A stretch of DNA of 64,000 bases from NCBI GenBank assembly GCA_012931725.1, contig CM022948.1, positions 18,406,355 through 18,470,354 of the forward strand, read 5' to 3'. Under the pieces are notes generated by a model. The model saw only the letters and a program-made list of their open reading frames with translations. It had not been told where the DNA came from and did no database searches. Made by a program: the position numbers and the translations under genes. Of the stretch, positions 1 to 10,942 are shown piece by piece. The DNA is from Litsea cubeba (taxonomy: Eukaryota > Streptophyta > Magnoliopsida > Laurales > Lauraceae). Each line of letters opens with the position of its first letter. Positions within the stretch are counted from its first letter, which is position 1.

Positions 1-1557
1 CCCTCCTTCGAAGGAAAATCTTTTGAGGAACTTATAAAAATCCCCAAAGTATTTTATGAACTTTTAATCTCTAAGATTTTATTTATTTACATAGCAGTTC
101 AACCAAACCGCCACCCCGCCTTCCAAGGCAGATTTTCTCATTCCACCCGACAATAGGGGCCACCTTTTAAAAAACTAAGGTATTCCATTTGTCATAGGAT
201 CTAGGGATTTTTACCAAAAAAAGTGTCCATATACTCGTATTATACTGATTTAGTGTGAAATACACCAAAATGACAACTTTAGTGTTCATACGGTGATTTT
301 TTACTCTTTTACCCCTCCCTATTTCGAACGACATCGTCATCTATATCTTGTTTCCACAGCCATAAACGGACGAAATCGTTCTCTTCTCCCCTCTTATCTT
401 TTTTCCTTTCCCGCCCATTTCCTCTCCTGCACACTTTCCCTCTCCCGCCCTGCTCCCTTCCTCTCTCTTCCCCTCTCCTTGCGTCTCGACTCCTGCCCTC
501 CTTATCCCTCTCCTCTCCCTGCTCTCTTTCCCCTCTCCCTGCGTCTCCGCTACTGCGCTCCATCTCCGGTCCCTGCTTTTGAAGATTTTGTGACCAGATC
601 CTCTGGTGGAATTCTGACTGAGATGAAGGTCATCCTCTATTTGTGATTTCAACAAAAACCAGTCATAAAAGGTGATTTGTTCGGCTCTTATATCTAGGAC
701 CTTCTCTATTTTTCTTTTTTTTTTGCTTTGTTTTCATCTTCATTATCTATAATGACTGTTGGAATTGTTGGGTTCTGTAGAGGGGATTTGGTTTAGGGTA
801 TTGCAGATAAATAACTGTAGTTATCTGGAAGTAGAAAGAAAAAACCCAAATCTTTGTGTTAATATCTTAGTTTAATACCTCATTCCTAAACCAAACTCCA
901 ACATTAGTACATCAATCTCAACCCTAGCTGTAGCATTTTGTTGCTTAAAGGTGATCCATAAATTTCATGCAACAAAATTGAAAAGGGAGGCACGTCTGTT
1001 GTGTTTGAATTTTACTATGATATCTGGAATGTTTGAAATATCTCTAAAAGCCCACTTGGTTGAGCTGAAGATGACTACTACTGGAATCTCCTTTACCTCA
1101 TATGGAGAATACCACTGTGTTGATTCAATACTATCCTCTAGTATTGGATCTCCACCATGTTTCATTTGGATGGAGAAAATCATTTTAAAAAGGGTGAAGA
1201 TTTGTTGGTACCATCTTTACTTTGATATTATCATTCATTTCACCGGAGTTTTTCCATCCAGTATCTTATTAGAGAACCAATTCTGCTACAATTAAAAAGG
1301 AAAAATCACATAATTAATTATGTTAGGTGCTTGGGGATATGCAGGAGTTGTTTCTGATGATCCTAAGGCATGTTATTACATCCATCTTTTATATATTATG
1401 TTGGCACTATACCTCATGTGGTGGTATTATTTTATCTCCCATAGAAACAACCAGGGATCGAGCTTGATTTTAGCGTAGATTATGTGGGATTAGGACGAGT
1501 GCGTGAGTGCTATAATTAGAAAAAAAAAATCGGTTACGGGGAAGAAGGATATAAGAT
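1..1557. other. Unassigned flank left of the CACTA element
   Basis: No gene is recognised here. Positions 400-560 are strongly pyrimidine-rich and resemble a plant 5' leader, but no conserved coding sequence follows. A 72-codon minus-strand open frame at 965-1183 matches no family I recognise. The sequence left of 1558 does not resemble the Tat retrotransposon that flanks the right end of the CACTA element. Confidence 0.5.
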
Positions 1558-1586
1558 CACTACACCATTTCAGGGCTTTTACAGCG
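1558..1586 (+). repeat. CACTA left terminal inverted repeat (29 bp)
   Basis: It begins CACTACACCATTTCAGGG and is identical to the reverse complement of 10943-10971. This is the expected transposase cleavage end of a CACTA element. Confidence 0.9.
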
Positions 1587-1915
1587 CGTCATTTACCGGC
1601 GTGCATTGAATGCAAGCCGTAAATGAATATAATAGTACGGCGCGCATGGAATGCGAGCCGCAAATGGCCTTTTCTTCTATTAGTAAGGCGTGCATTTTGC
1701 GCGCCGTGAGATCTTATCAATTACGGCGTGCATTTAGGACGCCGTAAATTATTGAGCATTTGCGGCCCACATTCGCAAGCCGTTAAAATATTAAGGTATC
1801 ACAGCCCACATGTTGCACGCTGTAAAAGGCCAAGCCATTCAAATTAAGTTCACGGCCTGCTTTGAAAAGCTGTAAGATTAATCAGCTTTCACAGCCCACA
1901 TTTCGTATGCCGTAA
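1587..1915. repeat. CACTA left subterminal hairpin repeats
   Basis: At least eight units of about 25-30 bp follow one another. Each opens with a variant of ACGGCGTGCAT and closes with a variant of GCAAGCCGTAAA, so each unit is itself an imperfect palindrome. The clearest are at 1594-1620, 1636-1660 and 1720-1750. In CACTA elements subterminal repeats bind the element-encoded TnpA-like protein; that role is inferred here. Confidence 0.75.
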
Positions 1916-2075
1916 AAAAAGAAACCCGCCAAATTAATATTCCAAAAATATTTTGCACCCTTTTTTTGACACCCCAAATTAAGGATAGACGATACCCACT
2001 GAGAACCCAAATCTTGACACCAAAAAATTTCGCACACCTTCTTTTTCTCACGATACCCACCGAGAACCCATTGCT
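1916..2075. repeat. Short direct repeat, about 60-bp period
   Basis: The phrase GATACCCAC(T/C)GAGAACCCA occurs at about 1992 and again at about 2052 within AT-rich sequence. No gene is seen. Confidence 0.5.
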
Positions 2076-3125
2076 CACTACCAAAAAAATGACTTTTAGC
2101 GTCGAACTTTTTGCTGCGGCCAGTGTTTTTGTGGCTATTTCTTACTTGTTTCCACCACCAATAGAGTTAGTGGCAATACATCTCATTTTGCCTCGCCCGT
2201 GTCTGCCCGTGACAAAACGTGTCATAAATTTTTTTTTACCGACGAAAATTAACGTCGAAAAATTTATCACCGACATTTAGGGTGAATTATTTGAGCTCAT
2301 TGGAGACGACATTTTTGTTACAAATATAATTTGTTTTTGCAAACGAACGTAATTCGTCACCAATAAGGATAAGTTATGGAAGACGAAAATATTTCATCAC
2401 CACACACTCCATTATGCCATTTCATTTTCCTAGTAAATGGGCGACAAATATATTTTGTCTCGGAAGAATAAAGTTGTGGGAGATGAAAATATTTCGTCAC
2501 TAATAAATCTATTTCCGGGGGCCGTTACCCGTATCCGTATTCATTCTAGTTTTAATATTCTCCTATCTCTACTCCCTCATTCTCTTCTTCTACTAGTTGA
2601 TTCGCAAGCCCAGGCCGCCCAACCCCAGACCACCCTGCCTGGCCCACCACTAACCAGTCGTCCATTGATGCGCTAGGCCGGACACCCTGACCTTTAGCGA
2701 CGTTATTACTAAAAAATGTCTGCAGAGTTCAATTTTCGATTTAAGTTCATTGTGAGGAAAAGTAAAAAATCAAAGATTATTACTTGACGAATTATAAAAC
2801 GTCGGTAAAATTAACTTTTAGGCAACGTTGCCTTGAAAACCGTCGACGAAGTTCAATTTTATTCGTAACTTCATTTTTAGGGAAAATAAATATCAAAGAC
2901 TATTATCGACGAATTCTATTATAGACGAATTTTATTTAGGTAAAATTAACTTTTTTTTTTTTTAAAATTAAACATTTATATTTTTAGGAAAATTAAAATT
3001 AAAAATTAATAATAGAGACCTTTACCGACGAAAATTAGCCTCGAAAGATTTATTACCGATGTTTTATTTCATCAGTAAATGTTAAGAAAAATAAATAATT
3101 TTGATAAACGTCGGTAAACCAGAAT
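2076..3125. mobile_element. Possible nested CACTA-like end with CGACG/CGTCG repeats
   Basis: CACTACCAAAAAAATGAC begins at 2076. Repeats of CGACGAAAATTAACGTCG type follow and recur to about 3115 (AAACGTCGGTAAACC). This looks like the subterminal arm of a second CACTA-type element inside the first. I could not find a matching GTAGTG end, so this is tentative. A pyrimidine-rich stretch at 2550-2680 has no recognised coding content. Confidence 0.35.
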
Positions 3126-4030
3126 TCTCCCTCTCCCGCCTCCACAGTCCCCCTTTTTCCTCTCTAATCCCTCTTTTCCCTCTACTCATTTCTTTCTCTC
3201 TCCTCACTCTTTAGACCTTCCCCCAGGCGTGAATCGCCCCCACCAGAGCCCATCTCCATTGTCGTCCTCTCATCTCCTTCGCACCCTTCCAGAACCCTCT
3301 CTCCCTTAGTTCTCTCTCTCTCTTCCTCTCTTCTATTCTTCCTCCCTGTTCCTCTCTCCCTCTGCCCTGCGCAGCGCCTTTTCCTCCTCCTCCTCTTCTT
3401 CTTTCTTCCGTAATTCCTCTCCCTTATCTCCCTTTACCCTTTCTCAGTTCCAACTCTCGCAGCAGCCCCCTCCTCATTTCCCTCTCCCTTCTCCACTCAA
3501 TTCATACTCATCTCCCATCTGATTTTCATTTCTCTCTTCTTCTCTGAGTTCTTTCCTCCCCCCTCTGTGCCCAGAGTTTCGTTTCCTTCCAAAAACCCTA
3601 GGTTTTTCTCCTGATCACATTCCTTCCACAACATTCACCACAAAAATCGTAGTTTTCATTCTCTAGTCGTTTATATCAGCCTTAATCGGGCGAATCCGAC
3701 TTGTCATCCTCTCTATACGGGTTTCCCGCAATTTTTCCTCTCCTTCGAGATCATTAATTTGGTGCTTTTTGTCGTTTGATGGCCACCGATCTAATTGTGT
3801 TTCAGAAGAAATTTGAAATCGATGAGTTAGGGTTCGATCCAGATAGGAGGATGTTAAACCTTCGATTTCTACAGTAATTTGCAGTCCGAAGATGGCACTG
3901 CAGTCGAAGCTCGATTTTCAGATCTCTGCAAGGTTCTGATTTTTTTTTTCGGTTCAGTTGATTATCTTGTTTTGATCTGTAAACTCTCATTAGCTGATTC
4001 CATAGATCTTGTAAAAGATATAGTTTTCCC
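3126..4030. other. Pyrimidine-rich leader-like stretch, no gene recognised
   Basis: Positions 3126-3600 are almost pure C/T, like a plant 5' leader, followed by ordinary sequence to 4030. Open frames here come from the skewed composition. It may be the leader of the transposon's lost gene or of a captured gene. Confidence 0.4.
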
Positions 4031-4270
4031 AGCATCATATTCTCGCCGGCAAAGGTCATACTTTTCCCAGCGTTTTTTTATATTTCGCCGGCAAAATGGT
4101 CTATTTTTTTCCGTCGATTTATTTTTTTCGCCGGCAAAGGTACTGTATATTTTTTAAAAGTTTTCCCGGCGACATGGTTTCGCCGGCAAATGTTAGCTTT
4201 TTGCGGCACATTTATTTTTTCGCCGGCAAATATCTATTTTTTCCAGCATTCTCACTACTTTGCTGGCAAT
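4031..4270. repeat. Degenerate CGCCGGCAAA repeat cluster
   Basis: The motif (T)CGCCGGCAAA recurs at least five times between about 4043 and 4230, with decayed forms to 4270, separated by T-rich spacers containing TTTTCCCAGC. The style matches a transposon subterminal arm, but it is unlike the ACGGC arms of the surrounding CACTA element, so it probably belongs to another nested element. Confidence 0.5.
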
Positions 4271-5829
4271 AGTCACGCGCCAGCTCCTCCCCGCCTTCAT
4301 TTGGACCATCGCGCGTTTATTTTGGCCATATGCGTTTTTACCCAAAAGAAAACAAAAATCGAAAAAAAAAACCAAAGAAAAATCGCATCTCCCTCATCTC
4401 AAACCTCTCTGCATCTCCCTCATTTCAGTCCCATTCTCCATCTCCCTCCCTCTCGGTCCGTGGCCAAATCTCGCCTGGTCTGCGCCCATCTCCCTCATAT
4501 CTTTGCCTCTCCCTCTCGGTCCCTAGCCCATCTCGCCACATCCAGCGCCCCTCATCTCTCTGCATCCCCTCTCGGTCCCTCGCCCATCTCTGCATCGCTT
4601 CCTGAGGTTGATTGCAACCCTAAAAGGGATTGTCGTTTTCTTCTTCCCTTCAGCGGCAGGACCCCCAACTTCCCACACTCCCCTTTCGATCCCGCCCACC
4701 ACCGTCAGCGACCCAGCACTGTCAGGCTTCCCCATCGTCCAACCCACTCTCAATCCAAGGGCAGACCCACCACTACTAAGTCCTCTCTTTCTCTTTCTCT
4801 CTCTCCAAAACCCGCCATATCTTCCTCTCATCTCTCTCTATTTATCTCTCTTTGCAGCAGAAAACCCCAAATCTATGGCAAAAAAGGAAAATAACTTTCT
4901 GGCAAAAAACCCCCCAAATTGCAGAAAGAAGAAGAACTCTCTCTTTGGTAGAAAACCCCCAAATCGCAGAAAGAAGGTATGAAATGCTCTCTTTATCTGT
5001 GTTATTTCAGTTGAGAGTTGTTCCCATCTGATCATTCTAATTCATGATTTGTGGACACGATATGAGCTACTACTATATTTTTTTTCCTAAAGTCTGTTCA
5101 CAGCCAATTGTAGCCACAACCGTCTGCTAAAATTTTCCCCTTTTTAACTCATTTGCCCCTGGGTGCTTGAGGTTTTGCTACATACAGGCATTTGTTTTGG
5201 ATCGTTGGGACATGAGCAATGGAATGCTTATGGTGTTGCCATTACCCAATAAAACTATCTTATCAGCATCTGTATTCCCTCATATTTGGCTATAACGGAA
5301 ACCTTTGAATCTAGAGCTGCTTGGCATTCCAACCCAGTTCCAACAATGCACTTCTCAGACATAGTGATCATCCTTGCAATCAAAGAAAAGTAAAAAAAAA
5401 GAGAAGGGCCTTCATTGGAGATCAACTTTTGTGGACCGTTTCAAGTAAGAATCACCCTTCATCTTGGGGTGGGGCCAAGCACACACTACTGGCCAACCCC
5501 CTGGTTCTGCCCTTGAAGCTTGGGCTTGCCTAACCAATTGTCACCCCTACGGAACATGTTACAAAGTTTGCAAGTCACAAACTTCTGGCATTTTAGTTCA
5601 TATTTCTACTCGAAAGACCCAAATACTCTGTATTGACTATTGAGTAGCATAACACCTGTTTGATGGCTGAGAAAAGCTCTTCCACAAATTGCCTCTTTTG
5701 TTTGCAATTTATTAAGTTTCTCATCTAGATGTTCTCCTATATAATTTGAAAGTCTTTCTTCCAACAAGCTGCTTTTGAGATATTTCCTGCGCATCTTCTA
5801 TTGCACGATGAATCTGATGTAGTTTTCAG
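4271..5829. other. No gene recognised; second pyrimidine-rich leader-like region
   Basis: Positions 4380-4870 are C/T-rich. An AGAAAGAAG|GTATGA sequence near 4976 could be a splice donor. From 5000 to 5829 the sequence resembles intron, leading to the acceptor before the secA exon. Long open frames at 4190-4980 have low-complexity Ser/Pro composition and no recognisable domain. Confidence 0.4.
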
Positions 5830-5974
5830 GTAACAGCTGGAAAATGGCATGCGGTTGTAGTTGAGATTTCAAGAATGCACAAGACAGATCGCCCTGTGCT
5901 TGTTGGTACAACCAGTGTTGAGCAGAGTGATTCCCTATCAAAACAGTTGCGCGAAGCAGGGATTCCACCATGAG
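5830..5974 (+). pseudogene. SECA1: Captured exon of plastid-type SecA
   Basis: The translation contains GKWHAVVVEISRMHKT, RPVLVGTTSVEQSDSLS and QLREAGIP. This is the region at the start of the second nucleotide-binding domain of the SecA preprotein-translocase ATPase, which moves proteins into the thylakoid. It is closest to the plant plastid SecA1 form as I recall it. The exon is bounded by TTTTCAG and by GTGAGG, so it was copied with its splice sites. Near the 3' end the frame reads Ile-Pro-Pro-stop, with TGA at 5971-5973, where the family has Ile-Pro-His-Glu. One extra C explains this. The neighbouring SecA exons, including the conserved NMAGRGTD motif, are absent, so this is a dead fragment inside the transposon. 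Confidence 0.8.
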
Positions 5975-6536
5975 GTGAGGTTTATTTAATGTTTGTAAAG
6001 GTTGTTTGTGCAGGCCTCATCATGATTGTATAAGAACTTTTGTTTCGGTTAAACTCATAATTTAAGATGAGTGGATGAGAGAGAAACTTCACCCATCCCC
6101 TATCCATATGGTCCCAGTATACAACTCCTCCACTCATGAATTATTGTTGGCCAAGGTGGGCCCACAGATATTATTGCAACATCACACTGTCACACAATAC
6201 TATGAGTGCATATGATAGTGCAGTGATTTTGCCCTTGATTTAGGGCTCAATGGTTCTGTATTCTTTGCAACGACAGATATCATTTAGGTCATTCAAAAGG
6301 GAATGGCTTTGTTTTTTTAGGGTGGGTGGGTTTGGGGGGGGGGGGGGGGGGGTTTGGTTGGTTGATCATGAATTACATGCCCTATTTTTTAAAGAACAGA
6401 ATAGGGTGCATGAATGTGGTTTTGATGCTAGTTTTTGCCTACACAAGGCACACTATTATGTCTTTTATCCTAAGTGGCAAGCCTGATATGGAGAAATCAA
6501 TTGCTTTAGTAGTGCCCATCTTCATAAATACCTTCT
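5975..6536. other. No gene; contains a 19-base G run
   Basis: Intron-like and intergenic sequence follows the secA exon. A homopolymer of 19 G lies at 6334-6352. Nothing else is recognised. Confidence 0.5.
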
Positions 6537-6563
6537 CCTCTCTCTCTCTCTCTCTCTCAGCGC

Positions 6564-6595
<32 letters not shown>

Positions 6596-6636
6596 GCTCT
6601 CTCTCTCTCTCTGTCTGTGTGTGTGTGTGTGTGTGT
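6537..6636. repeat. Compound (TC)n(TG)n microsatellite
   Basis: A CT-rich dinucleotide tract with a few interruptions passes directly into a pure TG tract ending at about 6636. Arg/Glu-rich and Ser/Leu-rich open frames across it are artefacts. Confidence 0.9.
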
Positions 6637-6759
6637 TGTGGTTGTGGTTTGGGAAGGGTGGGAGGGGGCTGGATGGGGGTTGTTAGTGGGTTGTGTTTTT
6701 ATGGAATGGTCTCCTAGGTATGTACTAAGATGGGGACCGTTGATCATCCTAACCCTTTG

Positions 6760-7145
6760 TTTGTTTGTTCCTTTGCAATGAAAAGTGAACACCACAACCC
6801 ATTGCAAAGATTGGGGCAAACAATTGTAAAAAAGATGTGTACCAAAGAATAAAAAACTACATAGTGTAGGCATCCAAATCTGAAATCCTATCCACCTCTG
6901 TTTTGCCAAGGCATCCCTGAAACTAGTAGGCTCACATGGTCCCACCCTATGTGCTTAAATACAGCCCTTTTCAACTTGATCTCATTGAGGTTAAAATGAG
7001 ATCTCCAAGGGTCCTTAGTAGAAGTAACCCAAGAGAAAGCTTTAAGAGAGCCGCTCTCCATGATTAAAGAAGCTTGGAAGGATGCCAAAGCGAAGAAATG
7101 AAGGGCTTCTAGAATAGCCACCACCTCCACCTCGTTAGACTCCGT
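6760..7145 (-). pseudogene. L1-type LINE 3' end: RNase H domain remnant
   Basis: The minus strand reads EVVAILEALHFFALASFQ, then MESGSLKAFSWV, DPWRSHFNLNEIK and FKHIGWDHV. This matches the C-terminal RNase H domain of plant L1 elements (an E-x-x-A-[LI]-x-x-A-L helix, then ESDS, then WRFxxxFNEI, then HVxREAN). The terminal motif has decayed to VSLLVSGMP. Only the 3' end survives, as is usual after 5' truncation. The 3' untranslated part runs toward 6760, next to the microsatellite. Confidence 0.7.
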
Positions 7146-8028
7146 ATGCCATACATTCTAAGTTCTAACCCTTTCTTTAAGGGTCTTCAATTTATATAAT
7201 TTTTTACATTAGATGAAGCATTTCTTTTCGCAATTTTTGCATTTTCAGTCTAAAGACGAGCTAAATGTGGCTTATGTTTATGCCTATTTAGAAGTAAATA
7301 TGTTATTACATTAAGGACTTTAAAACACCTTTATGTGTGGGGTGTTACAAAAAACCACAATAATTTATAAAACATGAGAACAGAGCACAATTCTTTCATT
7401 GTGTTTCATTTTAGTTAACCATATGTCTTATATTTGATCTATCTGACGATGACCGTCATCCCGATTAAGCAAAAACTTGATTAATGTTTACTAATATAAT
7501 GGGTTAAGTGGTTGACCAAGACTGGCCTAATAAGGCCTATAGTTATTAGGCATGAGCACTTGGGCCCTCTAAACTTTCTTGTTTTTTGCTTTCTTGAACA
7601 GCTTATTTACAGCCCATTGGTGATAATTGTATCATATAAAATCATGTATGGAGTATGTTGGAGGAAAATGGGTGGTGTGGGTCCTAAATCCTAGCTTTTC
7701 ATGGTTGATGCTGTTTCATTTTGCCTATGGTATAAGAATAGCATACACAAATAGGGTTAAAAATGACCTGTTTGGGTTTGTTGACAATTGATGACAATTG
7801 TTGACAATTGTTAAAAATAACCCCCTCTTTTGTGAGCAAGTTCGCCTCACAATTCATCTCTTGCAGATGTGGAACATCTGAATCAGGCACTAATGACCAA
7901 GCATCTCCTTAAATTGCACGAGAGAGTAGATCCTCATTTGTCTTTTAAGTAGGATGAGATAGATTTCTCTTGGTACTGTAACTTCCTTTGGTTACTAGTA
8001 ATAGCTAGGTAATGCCAGTATGTTTGTC
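7146..8028. other. No gene recognised
   Basis: AT-rich sequence. A triple repeat of about 12 bp (GTTGACAATTG variants) occurs at about 7777-7812. No conserved coding sequence is seen. Confidence 0.5.
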
Positions 8029-8342
8029 ACGAACCAAATTTCTTAATTAAAGTGAGAAACAGGAAAAAAAATGTCTTAATTCCCCTTGTGCCCATTTACT
8101 TGCATTATGAGGATCTGTTCCCTTATATTTACCATGAATTAAATTTCTTAATTAAAGTGAGTGACAGGAAAAAATATATGTCTTATCTCCCCTTATGCCC
8201 ATTTACTTGCATTATGAGGATCTGTTCTCTTATATTTATCACGAACCAAATATCTTAATTAAAGTGAGAAACATGAAAAATTATGTCTTATCTCCCCTTG
8301 TGCCCATTTACTTGCATTATGAGGATTTGTTCCCTTTATTAA
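8029..8342. repeat. Three-copy tandem repeat, period about 106 bp
   Basis: The shared core TTAATTAAAGTGAG starts at about 8043, 8148 and 8255, so the spacing is 105 and 107 bp. Each unit also contains CCCATTTACTTGCATTATGA. Copies two and three are more alike than either is to copy one. The short open frames along it are repetitive and not convincing as coding. Confidence 0.85.
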
Positions 8343-9285
8343 TTGGTTTCTTTGACTGTATAGGCTTGAAAACACACTGAATTATGGTCTCGAACGAGTA
8401 TGGGCAGTAGGGTACATGAAAGGTTCACGGCGGTAAGTTTGTCTAACCCATCTCTTTTGCTTATGATATGCAACTCATGCATATGGGTGGTACCATAATG
8501 AAATTTCTTTTTCCTGCGTAATAGTGTTATGTGTAGCAATTTATTTATGCAGCACTAGTACAGTTATGTTTATTTACTGGTTGGTTAACATTAAGAAGTT
8601 CTACAAAAAGGGTCTCATTGCTTTACCACCTGAGATATACACAAACCTTAAGTGTGCTTTAAGACTTATGGTGTCTGCATCATGACATTTTGGGTGGGCC
8701 TCCAGGCATAAGCCATTTATTCCTTTTCAAACATTGGTATTGACAAAATTACTTTCTTCACCCATTATGAAGTAAGGCTTGTTTAGGTGACAAAGTGAGG
8801 AAAATGATGTTGCTTTTTTGTTGAAGAACATGACTAGTAACTTTAAGATACAAATATGAAGATAGTAGTTCATGACATTCTTATTGTTTGCATAGAGACT
8901 TATATTCTTGGTCTGCTCTTCTGGATGGTGTGTGGATCTTGAATCTTGATGGATGTATTAAGGAATCAGTGAGGGTGGGGGTGGGGGTAGGCAGCATGAT
9001 CAATGATTCCGATGGTGTGTAAATCTTGTAACTGTTGCAGCCTCTTAGGGAGTTCTATTTCTAAGAAAGCTGAAATAAAGCTATAATTATCAGGCGCAGA
9101 GAGCTTTTCAAGATAGGTTCAGTTTGAGCTATTGTTAAGGGTGACATGTTCGAATTTATTTTGCATATTCTGGTGTCTTCAAATGTGATTAATGCTATAC
9201 CCCATTCGCTGTTTTATTTTTTGCTTGTTAATCTGTTGTACTGCACCAACTAATTTTAACTATGCTTGTTTGCTGTTATATCCAG
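8343..9285. other. No gene recognised; intron-like
   Basis: Sequence without a recognisable domain, ending in the acceptor TATATCCAG just before the captured AAA-ATPase exon. Confidence 0.4.
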
Positions 9286-9380
9286 GTGATCGAAGAGACT
9301 ATATGTACCCCTACCAGATGAAAATGTCAGGAGACTTATTCTCAACAATCAATTAAAGGGTCAATCATTTAAATTACCTA
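9286..9380 (+). pseudogene. Captured exon of a spastin/fidgetin-type AAA ATPase
   Basis: The translation contains KRLYVPLPDENVRRLIL followed by KGQSFKLP. This corresponds to the segment after the second region of homology in meiotic-clade AAA ATPases (spastin, fidgetin, katanin), where LVKRIYVPLP is typical. The plant spastin-like form is the best fit by memory. The exon is bounded by an acceptor CCAG and a consensus donor GTAAGT. Its first few codons are out of frame with the rest, so an indel is present. It is a transposon-borne fragment, not a gene. Confidence 0.7.
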
Positions 9381-9569
9381 GTAAGTTTCATTCTTTAGTG
9401 GATTTGTTTTATTGAAACCTTCTATAGGTATGTGTCTATGCTTTTTAATCAGTCACATTCACTGTTAGATTGGATCACTGGAAGTTCCCATCCCTCAATA
9501 TTAAATGAATTTAAGGTGGTTAAATGAATTTATGGCGCTATGTAACCGTTACATGTTTTTTTTTCTTTA
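9381..9569. other. Spacer, no gene
   Basis: Short AT-rich spacer between the AAA exon and the transposase remnant. Confidence 0.4.
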
Positions 9570-10222
9570 AGCATTTTTTTGGTCAAGACGTTGGAGGATC
9601 GAGCAGATGTTGTCAAACATTTGGTATGCAATTTCAATTTTCACACTAACTCAACATTCCTTGATTCTGTGAGGAATCAATCACCTTTTTATCTTGTTTG
9701 CAAATCCATAATTGTCTATGAAGTGTATATGCATGTGTGTGTTTCTTTTAGGTGAACAAAGGAGACATGGGGTGTACTAATAAAGACATAGTTGGGGATG
9801 ATTGTAAAGAATTGGAATAAGTGGATCTCAAGCAGCTGCTGATGGTAATGGCAAGGCTATTATTTCATCATCTCATCCTGTGCAAGATGGTGAGGAAGAA
9901 GAAGGCCAATTGGATGGTCCATCTTCTTATGAAGGATTACAAGGTTATCTTTTAACCTTTCATTTTTTTTTTAGTTCTATATTTTATGCACATTTTCTTA
10001 TTGCTGACATTTTCTTGCTCTATTGTAATACATCAACAAGTCAAAAAATACAAAGCACAAGAAAATGGTTCTTCTTTTAGAGATGACGCTGTTGCAAAGG
10101 TACTCGGTCCTGATCCACGAGGACGAGTAAGAGGGCTTGGGTATGGAGCAACTCCTTCGAAGCTGGAGGGTCAAGCACAAATGAGGGACAAATCCCAATG
10201 GAAGAAGACTAAAAGTGTGTGA
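9570..10222 (+). pseudogene. CACTA transposase-associated protein, C-terminal remnant
   Basis: The clearest part, at about 10040-10200, reads YKAQENGSS, then VLGPDPRGRVRGLGYGATPS. The LGxxxxGRVRGxGxGxTPS pattern is characteristic of the plant En/Spm (Ptta/Transposase_24-type) family. Upstream pieces lie between splice-like sites: about 9572-9623, ending before GTATGC, and from 9753 after TTTTAG. The intervening frame contains a TAA in the GGAATAAGTGG stretch near 9815. Lying just inside the right subterminal repeats, it is most simply the 3' end of the element's own gene, now broken. Confidence 0.55.
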
Positions 10223-10499
10223 ATCTTATAAATTAACAAACAAGGATTCCCTCATTGTTTTGGTATTGATTTGAATGGATGATCCTTTTCATGTATTTGT
10301 TTTCCCATGGCCTATCTAACTTGTATAGACTGCAAGTCCAGTGTTTTTGTTTTTAACTGCAGGTCCAGTGTTTATTTGTAGGTTCTGTTTACATTTTTAT
10401 TTTAGTTTATTAATTTGTATTTGTAGCAATAAAAAAATATGGATTTAATTTTTTTAATTAAAAAATAATTAATTTTTTTTATATAAAAAAAAACAATTA
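10223..10499. other. 3' untranslated-like AT-rich spacer
   Basis: AT-rich sequence between the transposase remnant and the right subterminal repeats. A run of A/T at 10430-10495 dominates it. Confidence 0.4.
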
Positions 10500-10942
10500 A
10501 GGCGCGCCTTGCGAGCCGTAAATTAAAACTCGCCAATTCTTTAATGGCCTGTATTTGCAAGTCGTAAAAACATATATACTCAATTACGGCTTGCATTTGG
10601 AGCCGTTAATCAGATTGTACACAACCAATTTATAGCCCACAAATGCAAGCTGTGTAAAACATTTTTTTTTTAAGTATTCACGGCGTACTACGTGTGCCAT
10701 AAACTTAAGCACACCAATGCTTTAACGGCACTCAGTTTGCGTCGTAAAAGTTTAGCATTTACGGCCTGCTTAATAGGCCATAAATATGGTCCAAAACATC
10801 CTAACAACATCATTTTCGGCGTGCATTGATCCTACTTACGGCCTGTATATGCACGCTGTAAATAGTTCAAACCTTTTACGGCAGGCGCTTTTACGGCACG
10901 ACCCCCGTGAGCCGTAAACCTACATTTACGGCGCGCATTTCA
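10500..10942. repeat. CACTA right subterminal hairpin repeats
   Basis: Ten or so units with TTACGGC(G/C)TGCAT on one side and GC(A/G)AGCCGTAAA on the other, such as at 10500-10525, 10580-10608, 10680-10710, 10755-10790 and 10921-10950. They mirror the left arm in sequence style, which supports both arms belonging to one CACTA family. Confidence 0.75.

Noticed and set aside
293..655. Open frames on both strands over a pyrimidine-rich tract
   Set aside because: Low-complexity composition on both strands, no family resemblance.
4251..4275. CACTACTTTGCTGGCAA as another CACTA end
   Set aside because: The GCCGGCAAA repeats lie on the wrong side of it, and no partner end was found.
4190..4982. Overlapping Ser/Pro-rich open frames, one of 234 codons
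   Set aside because: They follow a C/T-rich leader-like tract; no conserved motif and all frames are open because of composition.
6326..6945. Gly-rich and Arg/Glu-rich open frames
   Set aside because: Generated by the G run and the TC/TG microsatellite.
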